DNA of 64,000 nucleotides from JAPPHA01 sp964291635. GTDB lineage: Bacteria > Pseudomonadota > Alphaproteobacteria > Rhodobacterales > Rhodobacteraceae. Below, piece after piece: positions 1-8,908 of the stretch (position 1 is the first letter of the stretch; each line of letters starts with the position of its first letter). Position numbers and translations under genes: made by a program. The stretch covers positions 558,001 through 622,000 of the forward strand of contig OZ219890.1 of NCBI GenBank assembly GCA_964291635.2, given 5' to 3'. Below the pieces are notes generated by a model. The model saw only the letters and a program-made list of their open reading frames with translations. It made no database searches and was not told the origin of the DNA.

Positions 1-554
1 AGCGACGAGGTCGGCTCGTCGAGGACGATCACGTCGGGCTCCGATGCAAGGGCCCGCGCCAGGGCCACGCGCTGACGCTGGCCACCGGAAAGCGCAAAGG
101 AATGCCGCTCCATGAAATCGGCCGGAACGCCCACGACCTCCAACAGCTCGGCCACGCGGTCGCGGCGCTGACGCCGCGAACGGTCGCTGTGGATCGCGAT
201 CGGCAGTTCGAGGATCTGGCGCAGGCTCCGCTTGGGATTCAACGTCGTGTAGGGGCTCTGCTGCACGACCTGGATTCGCCTCCGCATGCCGGTGTCGCGG
301 GCTGCGGTGATTTCACGCCCTTCGAACAGGATCCGTCCCGATGTCGGCCGGTCGATGCCGAGGATCTGATTGCCCAGCGTGGTCTTGCCCGACCCGGATT
401 CTCCGACCACCGCGACAGTCTGCCCGCGGCGAATGTCAAGGCTCACGCCCGCAAGCGCCGAGACCGTACGGCTGCCGACGGTAAAATCCCGCCGCAGATC
501 CTCGATGCGGATCAGGACCGGATCTTCCATGGGGGGCACGACAGGTTCAGCCAT
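1..554 (-). CDS. Dipeptide/oligopeptide ABC transporter ATP-binding protein, second ATPase (3' end outside window)
   Basis: This is the N-terminal ~184 residues of an OppF/DppF-type ATPase that would energise the peptide importer encoded just upstream, on the cytoplasmic side of the membrane. The sequence shows Walker A (GESGSGKTT, about residues 51-59), a Q-loop region (QQSPYTTLNP), the ABC signature LSGGQRQR and Walker B (VIVLDEP). The window ends right after the D-loop. The start is the ATG at 554. It overlaps the original stop of the preceding ATPase gene in a TGATG arrangement (552-556), which is typical of translational coupling. The opposing ATPase and two permeases lie upstream in the same operon. 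The family call is firm; the substrate is not. Confidence 0.9.
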   Translation of the reverse strand, partial: MAEPVVPPMEDPVLIRIEDLRRDFTVGSRTVSALAGVSLDIRRGQTVAVVGESGSGKTTLGNQILGIDRPTSGRILFEGREITAARDTGMRRRIQVVQQSPYTTLNPKRSLRQILELPIAIHSDRSRRQRRDRVAELLEVVGVPADFMERHSFALSGGQRQRVALARALASEPDVIVLDEPTSS

Positions 555-573
555 CAGGAACCAAGAACACATC

Positions 574-1515
574 TTACCCGGTGCCCGGGTACCGGCTCGG
601 CGAACGGCGGATTGCCGCAGGCGGCCCGCGCATGGGGGCAGCGCGGCTGAAGCGGCATCCAACCGGCGGGTTGGTGTAGTCGGGCACTTCGCCCGGAATC
701 GGCTGCGGAAGACCCCCGCCTGTCAGCCGTGGCACGGCGGCCAGAAGCGCCTTGGTGTAGGGGTGCCTCGGCGCCTCGAACAATTGCGCCGTCTCGGCCT
801 CTTCGACGATCGTGCCGGAATACATGACATAGACCCGCTGGGCGAATTTGCGCACAACGCCCAAGTTGTGGGTGATCAGCAGCACCGCGGCGCCGACTTC
901 GTCCGTGAGCGCCTTCATCAGGCGCAATGTCTGTTCCTGGACCGTCACGTCGAGGGCCGAGCCCGGTTCGTCCGCAACGACGACCCTGGGCCGATTGACC
1001 AGTGCCATCGTGATGAGAATCCGCTGGTTGAGGCCGCCGCTGAGCTGGAACGGGTAGGAAGCGAGCACCCGCTCGGAATCCACGACATGCACGTGGCGCA
1101 GCGCTTCTGCGGCACGTTCATGCGCCTCCGCCCGTGACGTTCCCGGATCGCCCCGCTGGATCGCCGTGACCAGCTGGTCGCCGACCGTGAAGACCGGGTT
1201 CAATGCTGCGACCGGATCCTGGAACACCATGCTGATCCGGCGCCCGCGAATGTCCCGCCATCCCCGTTCGCCAAGCGCGAGGAGATTGACTCCTTCGAGC
1301 ATCACGCGTCCGTCGACCGACATGTTACCGCCGTTCATCAGCCCCATCGCCATCAGGGCGGTGCTGGTTTTTCCGCAGCCGGATTCTCCCACCAGTGCGA
1401 CGCGCTCTCCGGCGCGCAGGTGCAAGCTGACGCCATTGAGAATGTGTGCCTCGCCCTCGAACTGTCGAATGCGAAGGTGCAAGTCTTCGACCGAGAGGAT
1501 GGAATCCGGGTTCAC
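574..1515 (-). CDS. Dipeptide/oligopeptide ABC transporter ATP-binding protein, first ATPase, frameshifted at C-terminus
   Basis: OppD/DppD-type ATPase. The GTG start at 1515 overlaps the stop of the upstream permease (GTGA). Walker A is GESGCGKTS (about residues 41-49), the signature is LSGGLNQR and Walker B is VVVADEP. Near 641-646 one base appears to be missing. The annotated frame ends at 574 with an unrelated tail. The other frame restores the family's cysteine-rich C-terminus (RCPHARAACGNPPF, then GHRVRCVLGS) and a stop at 554-556 overlapping the next gene's ATG. The Opp/Dpp C-terminal cysteines lie at the interface to the permease, and some family members bind an iron-sulfur cluster there. 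The frameshift removes three of the four. It is either a real lesion or a sequencing/assembly error. Confidence 0.85.
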   Translation of the reverse strand: MNPDSILSVEDLHLRIRQFEGEAHILNGVSLHLRAGERVALVGESGCGKTSTALMAMGLMNGGNMSVDGRVMLEGVNLLALGERGWRDIRGRRISMVFQDPVAALNPVFTVGDQLVTAIQRGDPGTSRAEAHERAAEALRHVHVVDSERVLASYPFQLSGGLNQRILITMALVNRPRVVVADEPGSALDVTVQEQTLRLMKALTDEVGAAVLLITHNLGVVRKFAQRVYVMYSGTIVEEAETAQLFEAPRHPYTKALLAAVPRLTGGGLPQPIPGEVPDYTNPPVGCRFSRAAPMRGPPAAIRRSPSRYPGTG

Positions 1516-2363
1516 CGTCCCTCTCCGAACACGCTGCGCAAACCGTCGCCAACCAAGTTGAACGCCAGGACGACCAACAGGATTGCAAGTCCCGGAAACA
1601 CCGGCAACCACCACATGTCCGGCTGATAGGTCGCGCCTTCCGCGACCATGGATCCCAGGTCCGGGGTGGGCGGTTCGACCCCCAGACCCAGGAAGCTGAG
1701 CGCAGAGGCCACGAGTATGACGAAGCCGAGGTCCAGTGTGAACTTTGTCAGTACCGACGGCAACAGGTTCGGGAGGATCTCGCGGAACAGGATGTGAAGA
1801 TGCGAGGCGCCGACGACCTGCGCCGCAACGACGAACTCCTCGTGCCGCAAGGCTCGGGTCTGATTGTAGACCATCCGCGTATACCAGGGCCACCAGAGGA
1901 CCGCGAGCGCGAGCAGGCCGTTGAGCAGGGTGCGCTCAAGCACGCCGAGCACTGCCATCGCCAGGACCAGCGCCGGGATCGCCAGGAAGACGTCAGTGAT
2001 CCGCATGATGACCGTGCCGGTCCGGCCGCTCATGTAACCGGCGACAAGCCCGAGCGTGACACCCAGCGGCGCGGCGAGCCCGAGCACGACGAACCCGATC
2101 ACCAGCGAGATGCGGTAGCCGTAGACCACCCGGGTGAGCACGTCGCGCCCGACCAGGTCGGTCCCGAACCAGTGCTGCGCACTTGGTGGCTGGCTGGTAT
2201 TGCCGAAATCCACGAATCTCCCTGCGTGCTCCGGATACGGCGTCACGACCGGCGCCAGGACCGCCAGGAACACGATCGCGGACAGCAATCCGAGACCGAA
2301 CACCGCCAGCGGCTCGGACCGGTAGCGATACCACGCGCGCGAGTTGAAGATACCCAACATCAT
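1512..2363 (-). CDS. Dipeptide/oligopeptide ABC transporter permease (DppC/OppC-like)
   Basis: Inner-membrane permease of 283 residues. It has an N-terminal membrane segment (about 18-42), the family's short soluble stretch with HWFGTDLVGRDVLTRV, then five hydrophobic segments. The EAA-type cytoplasmic loop that docks the ATPase is near QVVGASHLHILFREILPN. The ATG overlaps the stop of the previous permease (2360-2363), and its own stop overlaps the ATPase start (1512-1515), so the genes are tightly coupled. It should pair with the permease at 2360-3379 to form the translocation channel. Length and motif order match the DppC family. The substrate is not determined by sequence. Confidence 0.92.
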   Translation of the reverse strand: MMLGIFNSRAWYRYRSEPLAVFGLGLLSAIVFLAVLAPVVTPYPEHAGRFVDFGNTSQPPSAQHWFGTDLVGRDVLTRVVYGYRISLVIGFVVLGLAAPLGVTLGLVAGYMSGRTGTVIMRITDVFLAIPALVLAMAVLGVLERTLLNGLLALAVLWWPWYTRMVYNQTRALRHEEFVVAAQVVGASHLHILFREILPNLLPSVLTKFTLDLGFVILVASALSFLGLGVEPPTPDLGSMVAEGATYQPDMWWLPVFPGLAILLVVLAFNLVGDGLRSVFGEGR

Positions 2364-3379
2364 TGATCCTGGTACCGGATCCGTGGGTTCAAATAGGCGA
2401 CGACGATGTCGATGATCATGTTGATGATGAGAAAGAAGGCGGAGATCACGAGGACCGTGCCGACAATTCCGTTCAGGTCCTTGCGGATGATGACCTCGAC
2501 GCCATAGCGCGCCATTCCCGGCCAGGCGAACACCATCTCCACGAGAAAGGCGTTTCCAAGCATGATCGCGAAGTCCAGTCCGAGGATTGTCAGGGTCGGC
2601 ACCATGGCCGGACGCAACGCGTATTTGAAGGAGATCTCCCGTTCCGTGTACGAGAATGCCCGCGCCAACTGGATATACTGGCGGTCATAGACCTCGGACA
2701 TGTTCGCGCGGGTCAGGCGCGCCGCGGTGCCGAGCCCGCCCATCGCCAGCGCGATGGCGGGAAGGACAATGTGACGCACCGCATCGAAGAACGTCGACCA
2801 CATGCCGGCGATCGCAGAATCGAGAATCAGGAGACCGGTGACCATCGGCGGCAGCTCCGCACCGCGCGACACCCGCCCGGCAATGGGAAAAATGTCGAGC
2901 GCGAAGGCAAAGACGAGCATCAGGAAAATCGCCCACACGAAGGACGGTGTGACGACACCCAGGAGCGCCGCGAGATTGGCCGCGCGGTCGACACCCGAAT
3001 TCCGATAGCGCGCCGCGACAATACCGAGCGGAACACCGATGAACGTCATGATCAGCGCGGCGGCGATGACAAGCTCGAAGGTCGCAGGCAGCGTTGACAG
3101 GATGTCGCTGGTCACCGGGCGCTTGGTGTAGAGCGAAATGCCGAGGTCGCCCCGGAACAGGTCCTTCACGAACGCGCCGTACTGCACGACGACGGGTTCG
3201 TTCAGCCGCAGGCGCTCGCGCATCAACTCGACCTGCTCGGCCGAGGCCATCGGTCCCAACGCAATCCGGGCAGGGTCGCCCGGGATCAGGCGCGCGATAC
3301 CGAAAACCAGAATCGACACCCCGATCAGGACGAGCAACGATCCGAGGAGACGGCCCAGGAAGTAGCGCCAGAGATTCAC
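2360..3379 (-). CDS. Dipeptide/oligopeptide ABC transporter permease (DppB/OppB-like)
   Basis: Inner-membrane permease of 339 residues. The N-terminus (RYFLGRLLGSLLVLIGVS) is a typical DppB first membrane helix. It is followed by the periplasmic GDPARIALGP region, a LGISLYTKRPV stretch and five further membrane segments. A coupling loop is visible at REISFKYALRPAMVPTLTILG. It lies 81 bp downstream of the binding-protein gene, with a strong stem-loop between them, and overlaps the next permease by four bases. The pairing of DppB-like and DppC-like subunits is complete in this operon. I am sure of the family, not of the transported compound. Confidence 0.92.
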   Translation of the reverse strand: MNLWRYFLGRLLGSLLVLIGVSILVFGIARLIPGDPARIALGPMASAEQVELMRERLRLNEPVVVQYGAFVKDLFRGDLGISLYTKRPVTSDILSTLPATFELVIAAALIMTFIGVPLGIVAARYRNSGVDRAANLAALLGVVTPSFVWAIFLMLVFAFALDIFPIAGRVSRGAELPPMVTGLLILDSAIAGMWSTFFDAVRHIVLPAIALAMGGLGTAARLTRANMSEVYDRQYIQLARAFSYTEREISFKYALRPAMVPTLTILGLDFAIMLGNAFLVEMVFAWPGMARYGVEVIIRKDLNGIVGTVLVISAFFLIINMIIDIVVAYLNPRIRYQDQ

Positions 3380-3421
3380 GCGGGTTCGTTCTCGCAGATA
3401 GTCAGGTTACGGCTGAAGATC

Positions 3422-3449
3422 AGGGGCGGCATCTCGAATTGCCGCCCCT
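3422..3449 (-). terminator. Perfect intra-operon stem-loop after the binding-protein gene
   Basis: A 10-bp perfect inverted repeat (AGGGGCGGCA / TGCCGCCCCT) with an 8-base loop sits between the binding-protein stop (3461) and the permease start (3379). There is no strong T-run, so it more likely acts as an attenuator or a 3'-end stabiliser that raises expression of the binding protein over the membrane subunits. Similar hairpins follow the other two binding-protein genes in this window. Confidence 0.6.
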
Positions 3450-3460
3450 CCCGGAGTGAA

Positions 3461-5065
3461 TCAGTTCATGGTCATTTCACGCAACATGAAGTTCATCCCC
3501 TGAACCGAATAGGTCTTCCCCTCTTCCTGCAGGGCCGGCACGTGCACCACGTCGCGGATCGGAAAGACGCCGACCAACTCGTAGGCGAAAATCGACACCT
3601 GGTCTTCGACGAGCTTGTTGCCGAGTTCGCGGTAGATTGCCGCGCGTGTTTCCGGGTCCGTTTCCGTGCGCCCGGCCTCGATCATGCCGTCGACCTCCTC
3701 ATTCATGACCCAGTCCACCGAGGCCCAGGTGCCGACCGCATTGCTGTGATACATGGTGTAGAGCATCGAGTCCGGATCAGGCGTCGTCAGGATGAAGTTC
3801 ACCGGGCTGACATGCGGGGTCCGCTCGGCCGTTGCGGCAAGTTCCGTGAACATCGCCCAGGGCGTCGTCGTGATCGTCGTTTCGAAGCCAAGCTCACCGA
3901 GATTGAGCTGCATCATCAGCTGGATGCGTTCCTGGATCGGGTTGCCCGCGACCCAGTTGAGCTGGATTTCATGATCGCCCGGATCGTATTGGCACTGTTC
4001 GAGTTCTGCCCGCGCGGCATCGAGGTCGAACCTGCCCGTCGGGATGTTCTCGTCGGAGCCCAGCACGCCCAAAGGCAGCGGGCCATGCGCCCGGCGACCA
4101 AACGCGATCTCGTCGGTGACCTGCGTCTGCTCCAGGATGGCGTCATAATCGTATGCGTGAGCGAACGCACGCCGGCAGTGCACGTCGTCGAGAGGCGGAC
4201 GCTGGTTGTTCAGTTTCAGATAGAACGACGAGATTCCGGCCACCTGTCCGAGGGATACCCCTTCTTCGGCCGAGACGGCGGCCTTGATCTCGGGCGCCAT
4301 CCACTGATCGCCGATATCGAGTTCACCCCGGGTGATCAGCGCGCGCAAGGTCGCCGGTTCGATCGCGTATTGCAGTTCGGCCGTATCCGGTGCTTCGGCG
4401 GGCACTCCGAGGAAATAATCGGGGTTCTTCTCCATCACCGTCAGTTCCTGAGGATTGTGAGACGAGATGGTGTAGGCGCCGGTCCCGGCCGTGTTCGACG
4501 AAAGATAGGCCTGACCGTAGTCGCCCAGATCGCCGTAATCGCCTTCGGCCAGGTTTTCGAGAACGGCATCCTTGTCGACGATCGCGAGTCGGACGAGCGA
4601 ACCCAGGAACGGCGCAAAGGGCTCCGTCAGGGTGATCGACACGGTTCGCGCATCCGGCGTCTCCACGCTGCCGATCACGCCGGCGAACAGGCTTGAGAAG
4701 CCTTGTCCAAGCGTCATCTTGCGTTCGATCGAAAACGCGACATCATCGGAATCCATCACGTTGCCGCTGTGGAACCTGACGTCGTCGCGCAAGGTGAACG
4801 TGTAGGTCTGGCCATCGATGGTCCAGGATTCGGCCAGATGCGGCAGGATATCCGTGCCGCCCGCGGCGGGAATCACCAGCGTGTCGTAGATGTTGTAGAA
4901 GATCATCGAGTCGGCGTAGTCGGTCGCCTTCGCCGGATCGATTTCTCCGATCGCATGCTCGTCGAGCCGCAACACCGTCTGCGCCGAAAGCGGCGCGGTC
5001 ACCGCGAATGCTGAAAGCAGCAGCGCGGACGCCGCCGCGACCAGTGATCCGTATGGTTTTGTCAT
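3461..5065 (-). CDS. ABC transporter substrate-binding protein, family 5 (dipeptide/oligopeptide type)
   Basis: Periplasmic solute-binding protein of 534 residues. It starts at the ATG at 5065, preceded by AAGGAG. A Sec signal peptide is evident (MTKPYGSLVAAASALLLSAF followed by AVTAPLSAQ, cleavage near residue 29). The family-5 hallmark region is present (LAESWTIDGQTYTFTLRDDV, then FHSGNVMDSDDVAFSIER). It binds the ligand and delivers it to the two permeases encoded downstream. Because hyuA and a racemase precede it in the same operon, the ligand may be a hydantoin, N-carbamoyl amino acid or short peptide rather than a generic dipeptide. That is inference from context. Confidence 0.92.
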   Translation of the reverse strand: MTKPYGSLVAAASALLLSAFAVTAPLSAQTVLRLDEHAIGEIDPAKATDYADSMIFYNIYDTLVIPAAGGTDILPHLAESWTIDGQTYTFTLRDDVRFHSGNVMDSDDVAFSIERKMTLGQGFSSLFAGVIGSVETPDARTVSITLTEPFAPFLGSLVRLAIVDKDAVLENLAEGDYGDLGDYGQAYLSSNTAGTGAYTISSHNPQELTVMEKNPDYFLGVPAEAPDTAELQYAIEPATLRALITRGELDIGDQWMAPEIKAAVSAEEGVSLGQVAGISSFYLKLNNQRPPLDDVHCRRAFAHAYDYDAILEQTQVTDEIAFGRRAHGPLPLGVLGSDENIPTGRFDLDAARAELEQCQYDPGDHEIQLNWVAGNPIQERIQLMMQLNLGELGFETTITTTPWAMFTELAATAERTPHVSPVNFILTTPDPDSMLYTMYHSNAVGTWASVDWVMNEEVDGMIEAGRTETDPETRAAIYRELGNKLVEDQVSIFAYELVGVFPIRDVVHVPALQEEGKTYSVQGMNFMLREMTMN

Positions 5066-5133
5066 GAAAGTCTCCTTGTGTTCCTGGAGTTGAGATGCGT
5101 TGCAACAACACATCGCCGCGACCCGGCACGTCT

Positions 5134-5961
5134 TCAGGGCGCGTGGGTCGTCTTGCCCGCGCCGGTTCCGGAGTCAGGCACCCTGACCCCTTCGGCCGGC
5201 GCGCCTGCAAACAGGTTCCATTGTTTGATTTCCGCATCAGGAGGCGGGGCGCTACCGCCCACCCGGCTTGGGCGCCAACCAAGCCTTTGCGCCGTCTCGG
5301 CAAGAAATTCCGCATACATTGTCGGCGCGAGCATAGCGTCGAGGACCGGAACATTCAACGCCTCGCGCAGTTTCTCGTGGAGGCCGAAACCCGCCGTGCA
5401 ACCGAGGATCAAGACCTCGGCGCCGTCTCGCTCGACACAGACACGGCCTGCCTCCGCCATGCGCTCGAAGACGTCCGGCGCGGTTTGCTGTTCCCAGACG
5501 CCGAGGCCCACGGCACGCATCGAAGCCATGGCGTGATCACGCCCGTAGATCCTAACGTTTTCGCTCATCTTCGGTATGTTCTTCGGCGTACCAACGAGGA
5601 TCGAGAAGCGGTTGCCCAGGTGCATCGCCATGTCGGTCGCGGCCTGGCAGGGCGCCGTCACGACAGCCCGGCCGGATACCTCGCGCGCCTCGCGCAAGCC
5701 GATGTCGTAGAAGCAGCCGATGACAAAGCCGTCATAATCAGCGGCACTCGCGTGGACATGGTGGATCAGGTCCGGAACGATGAGGCCCTCGTAGGAATGG
5801 AAATCGATATGCCTGGGCCGTTCGGCGGACAAGGCGACGAGGTCGACGGTCGTTCGATCCGAAACCGCCGCGGACAAATGCTCCTGCATGCGGACGGCAT
5901 ACCGGTCCGATCCGTCTGCCGGATCGCTCCCGACAACATGAAGATACAGCAGTCTGGTCAT
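5134..5961 (-). CDS. Asp/Glu/hydantoin racemase family protein
   Basis: Cofactor-independent racemase-fold protein of 275 residues. The start is the ATG at 5961, which overlaps the hyuA stop (ATGA). Both catalytic cysteines of the family are visible: one in TAPCQAATDMAM and one in ILGCTAGFGLHEK. These enzymes interconvert enantiomers of amino acids or 5-substituted hydantoins by a two-cysteine acid/base mechanism in the cytoplasm. Its position directly after a hydantoinase/oxoprolinase-like gene supports a role in racemising the substrate before or after ring opening. Related maleate isomerases share the fold, so the exact substrate is open. Confidence 0.85.
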   Translation of the reverse strand: MTRLLYLHVVGSDPADGSDRYAVRMQEHLSAAVSDRTTVDLVALSAERPRHIDFHSYEGLIVPDLIHHVHASAADYDGFVIGCFYDIGLREAREVSGRAVVTAPCQAATDMAMHLGNRFSILVGTPKNIPKMSENVRIYGRDHAMASMRAVGLGVWEQQTAPDVFERMAEAGRVCVERDGAEVLILGCTAGFGLHEKLREALNVPVLDAMLAPTMYAEFLAETAQRLGWRPSRVGGSAPPPDAEIKQWNLFAGAPAEGVRVPDSGTGAGKTTHAP

Positions 5962-8045
5962 GCGGCGTTCAACACCCCCTGCTCTTGATTGACCCGCGTC
6001 ACGCGAAGATTGCCGAGTGTATCGACGCGAAATTGCCATCCCGGCGGGATGACGACCGTCGTTGCCGGTTCCTCCACCACCACCGGCCCCGCGAGGACAT
6101 GTCCTGCGGCAAGACGGTCGCGGATGTAGATCCTGGTCGGATGGACGCCGAGCTGGTCGAAATCGACATCGCGCCGGCCGGCTTCCGGCGGCTCTTCTCC
6201 TGCCGGTGCCTCTGCCAGTCGCGGCAACCCCGGCGCGTGAACAAGCCCCTTGCCGACCAGGTGAAAGTTGACGATCTCGACCGGCGCGTCGAGCCGGAAC
6301 GCGTATTCGCGCGCGTGTTCGGCGTGGAACCTTTCCCCCCATTCGGCCGCCGCCGCCGTGGTGACCGGCTCGACCGGGAGCGCCACCTTGACGGTGTGTT
6401 CCTGCCCCTTGTAGCGAAAATCTGCCCAGCGCTCGAAGACCATGCGGTCCCGCGACACGCCTTCAGCCTGCAACTCGGCCAGGGCCGTGTCCGACATCTC
6501 GCCAAAGACGGCGTCCAGTTCCCCGGGATCTGCCGCATCCAGACGCACGACCCTGGTGCGCACGTAATCGCGGCGCAGATCCGACATCAGCATGCCCCAT
6601 GCCGAAAAAACCGCTGCGTTGATCGGCACGATGATCTCGGGGATCAGTAATTCGCTGGCGAGTGCAACCGCGTGCATGGGGCCGCCGCCGCCAAAGGCGA
6701 CGAGCTTGAAATCGCGCGGATCGTAACCGCGATTGATCGACACCAGCTTCAGTGCGCTGACCAGGTCGGCATTGGCAATGCGCACGACGCCCCTGGCCGC
6801 CTCGGTCGCATCGACGCCCAGTGCTGCCCCAAGCCCGGAGAAGGCTGCCCTGACCGCGTCCATGTCCGGCGTCACCTCGCCGCCCAGGAAGTTCCCCCGG
6901 TTAATCCGGCCGATCAGAAGATGGGCGTCTGTCGTGGTCGGCTCGACCCCGCCCCGCCCGTAGGCGACCGGACCGGGCGTAGCCCCGGCGCTTTGCGGCC
7001 CGACATGCAGTTTGCCACCTGCGTCGAATTTGGCGATGCTGCCGCCGCCGCTGCCGATCTCGACGATATCGATGACCGGGGTCCGGATCGGATAGCCGGG
7101 ATAGGTGCGGGTGCGTTCGATGTAATACTCGTTCATCACATGCGGCGTCGCGTCCTTGACCAGCGAGCACTTGGCGGTGGTGCCGCCGACATCGAGGCCG
7201 ATGAGATTGCGCTCGCCGAGCATCTTTCCGAGCGCCAGGGCGCCGAGCATGCCGCTGGCCGGCCCGGATTCGACCATGCAGATGGGGTTCGCCGCTGCCG
7301 ACTCGATCGTCGTGATTCCTCCGTTCGACTGCATGATGTGGGGGCTCCCTGGCAGTCCGGCCGTCTGCAGCTTGTCTGCCAGGGAGCCGAGATACCGATG
7401 CGCGAGCGGATGCACATAGGCTGACAGCACCGTCGTGCTCGTCCGCTCGTATTCCCGCCATTCACGCGTGATCTCGTGCGACGCGAGCACCGAAATCCCG
7501 GGACAGAGTTCGCGCAGCCGCGTGGCAACCTGCCGCTCGTGATCGGGGTTCGCATAGGCATGGAGAAAACAGACCGCAACCGCACCGACCTTCTGCTCCT
7601 GGAAATACGCTGCGAGCGGCGCGACCTCCTCGAGCGCCAGAGGTGTGATCACGGATCCCTTGTAATCGACCCGCTCCGCGATTTCGCAACGCAGATGGCG
7701 CGGCACGAATGGCGGCGGTTTGCGAAAGTTGAAGTTGAACAGATCCGGCCTGTTGGCACGCGCGACCTCCAGCACGTCGCGGAATCCCGCCGTCGTGATC
7801 AATCCGGTCCTGGCGCCCCGACGCGAGAGCAACGCGTTGATCACGACCGTGGACCCGTGAACGAACTGGTCGAAGCCCGAAGCCTCAACCCCCGTCTTCC
7901 GGATTGCACGCAACACGCCGGCCTCGAAATCGGGAGGTGTCGAATCGACCTTGGCTACACGAATCGTGCCTTGTGATTCCGGAACTGCATCGTCGAAAAC
8001 GACTATATCGGTGAATGTGCCGCCGACATCCGTCGCTACACGCAT
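5958..8045 (-). CDS. Hydantoinase/oxoprolinase family protein, HyuA-type subunit
   Basis: Cytoplasmic ATP-dependent hydantoinase/oxoprolinase A subunit of 695 residues, the usual family length. The start is the ATG at 8045, chosen because the conserved N-terminal phosphate motif DVGGTFTDIVV begins at residue 6. A longer frame upstream has no family similarity. Other family marks are FVHGSTVVINALL, a QSNGG segment, a second glycine-rich phosphate loop (GLDVGGTTAKC) and GGGGPMHA. Such subunits normally work with a HyuB-type partner, and none is visible in this window. It heads a seven-gene operon with a racemase and a peptide-type ABC transporter, divergent from a cupin-XRE regulator. Acetophenone or acetone carboxylase subunits are related alternatives. 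Confidence 0.9.
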   Translation of the reverse strand: MRVATDVGGTFTDIVVFDDAVPESQGTIRVAKVDSTPPDFEAGVLRAIRKTGVEASGFDQFVHGSTVVINALLSRRGARTGLITTAGFRDVLEVARANRPDLFNFNFRKPPPFVPRHLRCEIAERVDYKGSVITPLALEEVAPLAAYFQEQKVGAVAVCFLHAYANPDHERQVATRLRELCPGISVLASHEITREWREYERTSTTVLSAYVHPLAHRYLGSLADKLQTAGLPGSPHIMQSNGGITTIESAAANPICMVESGPASGMLGALALGKMLGERNLIGLDVGGTTAKCSLVKDATPHVMNEYYIERTRTYPGYPIRTPVIDIVEIGSGGGSIAKFDAGGKLHVGPQSAGATPGPVAYGRGGVEPTTTDAHLLIGRINRGNFLGGEVTPDMDAVRAAFSGLGAALGVDATEAARGVVRIANADLVSALKLVSINRGYDPRDFKLVAFGGGGPMHAVALASELLIPEIIVPINAAVFSAWGMLMSDLRRDYVRTRVVRLDAADPGELDAVFGEMSDTALAELQAEGVSRDRMVFERWADFRYKGQEHTVKVALPVEPVTTAAAAEWGERFHAEHAREYAFRLDAPVEIVNFHLVGKGLVHAPGLPRLAEAPAGEEPPEAGRRDVDFDQLGVHPTRIYIRDRLAAGHVLAGPVVVEEPATTVVIPPGWQFRVDTLGNLRVTRVNQEQGVLNAA

Positions 8046-8080
8046 GGCACTTTGTCCCCGCAAGGTGGAAAGTCCGCACG

Positions 8081-8108
8081 ACCCTATTGCTTCTGCTGAG
8101 CTTGTCAA
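8081..8108 (-). promoter_or_regulatory. Candidate promoter of the hyuA operon
   Basis: On the minus strand a perfect -35 hexamer TTGACA (8103-8108) is separated by 16 bases from a weak -10 TAGGGT (8081-8086). This places transcription start about 30 bases before the hyuA ATG. It lies in the 76-bp divergent gap with the XRE regulator, a natural place for that regulator to act. The -10 match is poor. Confidence 0.4.
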
Positions 8109-8121
8109 ATAATTTCCGATC

Positions 8122-8769
8122 ATGCAAGTTTGTTCCAAAACGACTGATTTTCGCGACTCGCTTCCTTTCATCCGCAAAAACCGCGCGCTTGCGGAGATGG
8201 CGGAGCCGGTGACAGCGGCGATGCTTGGCGCCAGGGTCAGGCAATTCCGGATTGAGCTGGGCATGACCCAGACCGAACTCGCCGAGAGGGGCGGGCTCTC
8301 GCATTCGGCGCTATCGAAAATCGAGAGCGGGCAGCTCTCGCCGACATTCCAGACGCTGCTTCGCATCGTTCAGGGTCTCGGGGTCGACATGTCGCGGCTG
8401 CTGGCTGCCAGTGGGCCATCGGTCAAGCGAATGCGCCGGGCCGTCACGCGCCGCGGCCAGGGCCAGCGCCACGAGACCGGGCCCTATGTCTACGAAACGC
8501 TGGCCGACGAGCTGGTCAACAAGCGGATGATTCCCCTGGTCGCCGAGATCAAGGCGGGCTCGATCGAAACCTTCGGATCCGTGATTGCGCATCCCGGCGA
8601 GGAGGTCCTCTACGTCCTGAGCGGCGAAATCGAGCTGCACACCGAAGGCTACGCCCCCGTGCAGCTCCAGGTGGGCGATTGTGCCTATTTCGACAGTACG
8701 ATGCGTCATGCCTGCATTTCCCTATCCGAGGTCAACGCGCGCGTGCTCTGGGTCTCGACTCCGGATTGA
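8122..8769 (+). CDS. XRE-family transcriptional regulator with C-terminal cupin domain
   Basis: One-component regulator. An HTH domain (about residues 32-88 of the longest form; LGARVRQFRIELGMTQTELA, then GLSHSALSKIESGQLSPT) is followed by a cupin barrel (about 135-215; HPGEEVLYVLSGEIELHTEG, then VQLQVGDCAYF). The cupin presumably senses a small metabolite. It is transcribed divergently from the hyuA operon, which makes it the likely regulator of that operon. Start choice is uncertain: 8122 gives the longest frame but lacks a clear ribosome-binding site. In-frame ATGs at 8197 or 8221 would begin close to the HTH, as is usual in this family. Confidence 0.88.
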   Translation: MQVCSKTTDFRDSLPFIRKNRALAEMAEPVTAAMLGARVRQFRIELGMTQTELAERGGLSHSALSKIESGQLSPTFQTLLRIVQGLGVDMSRLLAASGPSVKRMRRAVTRRGQGQRHETGPYVYETLADELVNKRMIPLVAEIKAGSIETFGSVIAHPGEEVLYVLSGEIELHTEGYAPVQLQVGDCAYFDSTMRHACISLSEVNARVLWVSTPD

Positions 8770-8908
8770 GGCCGGGCATGGGGCTTCCAGATCCCGAAAA
8801 TCCGGGCGGCGCCTGCCCGGTTAACCAATACGAGGATCGCCGAAGACGGCGCGACGCGCCGGAGACTGACCCACAGGACCATTGAAAGAAGAGAGAGGAG
8901 ACCGGTAG

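Noticed and set aside
3542..4696. A 384-codon plus-strand frame opposite the family-5 binding protein
   Set aside because: Antisense of a recognised protein with signal peptide; no motifs of its own.
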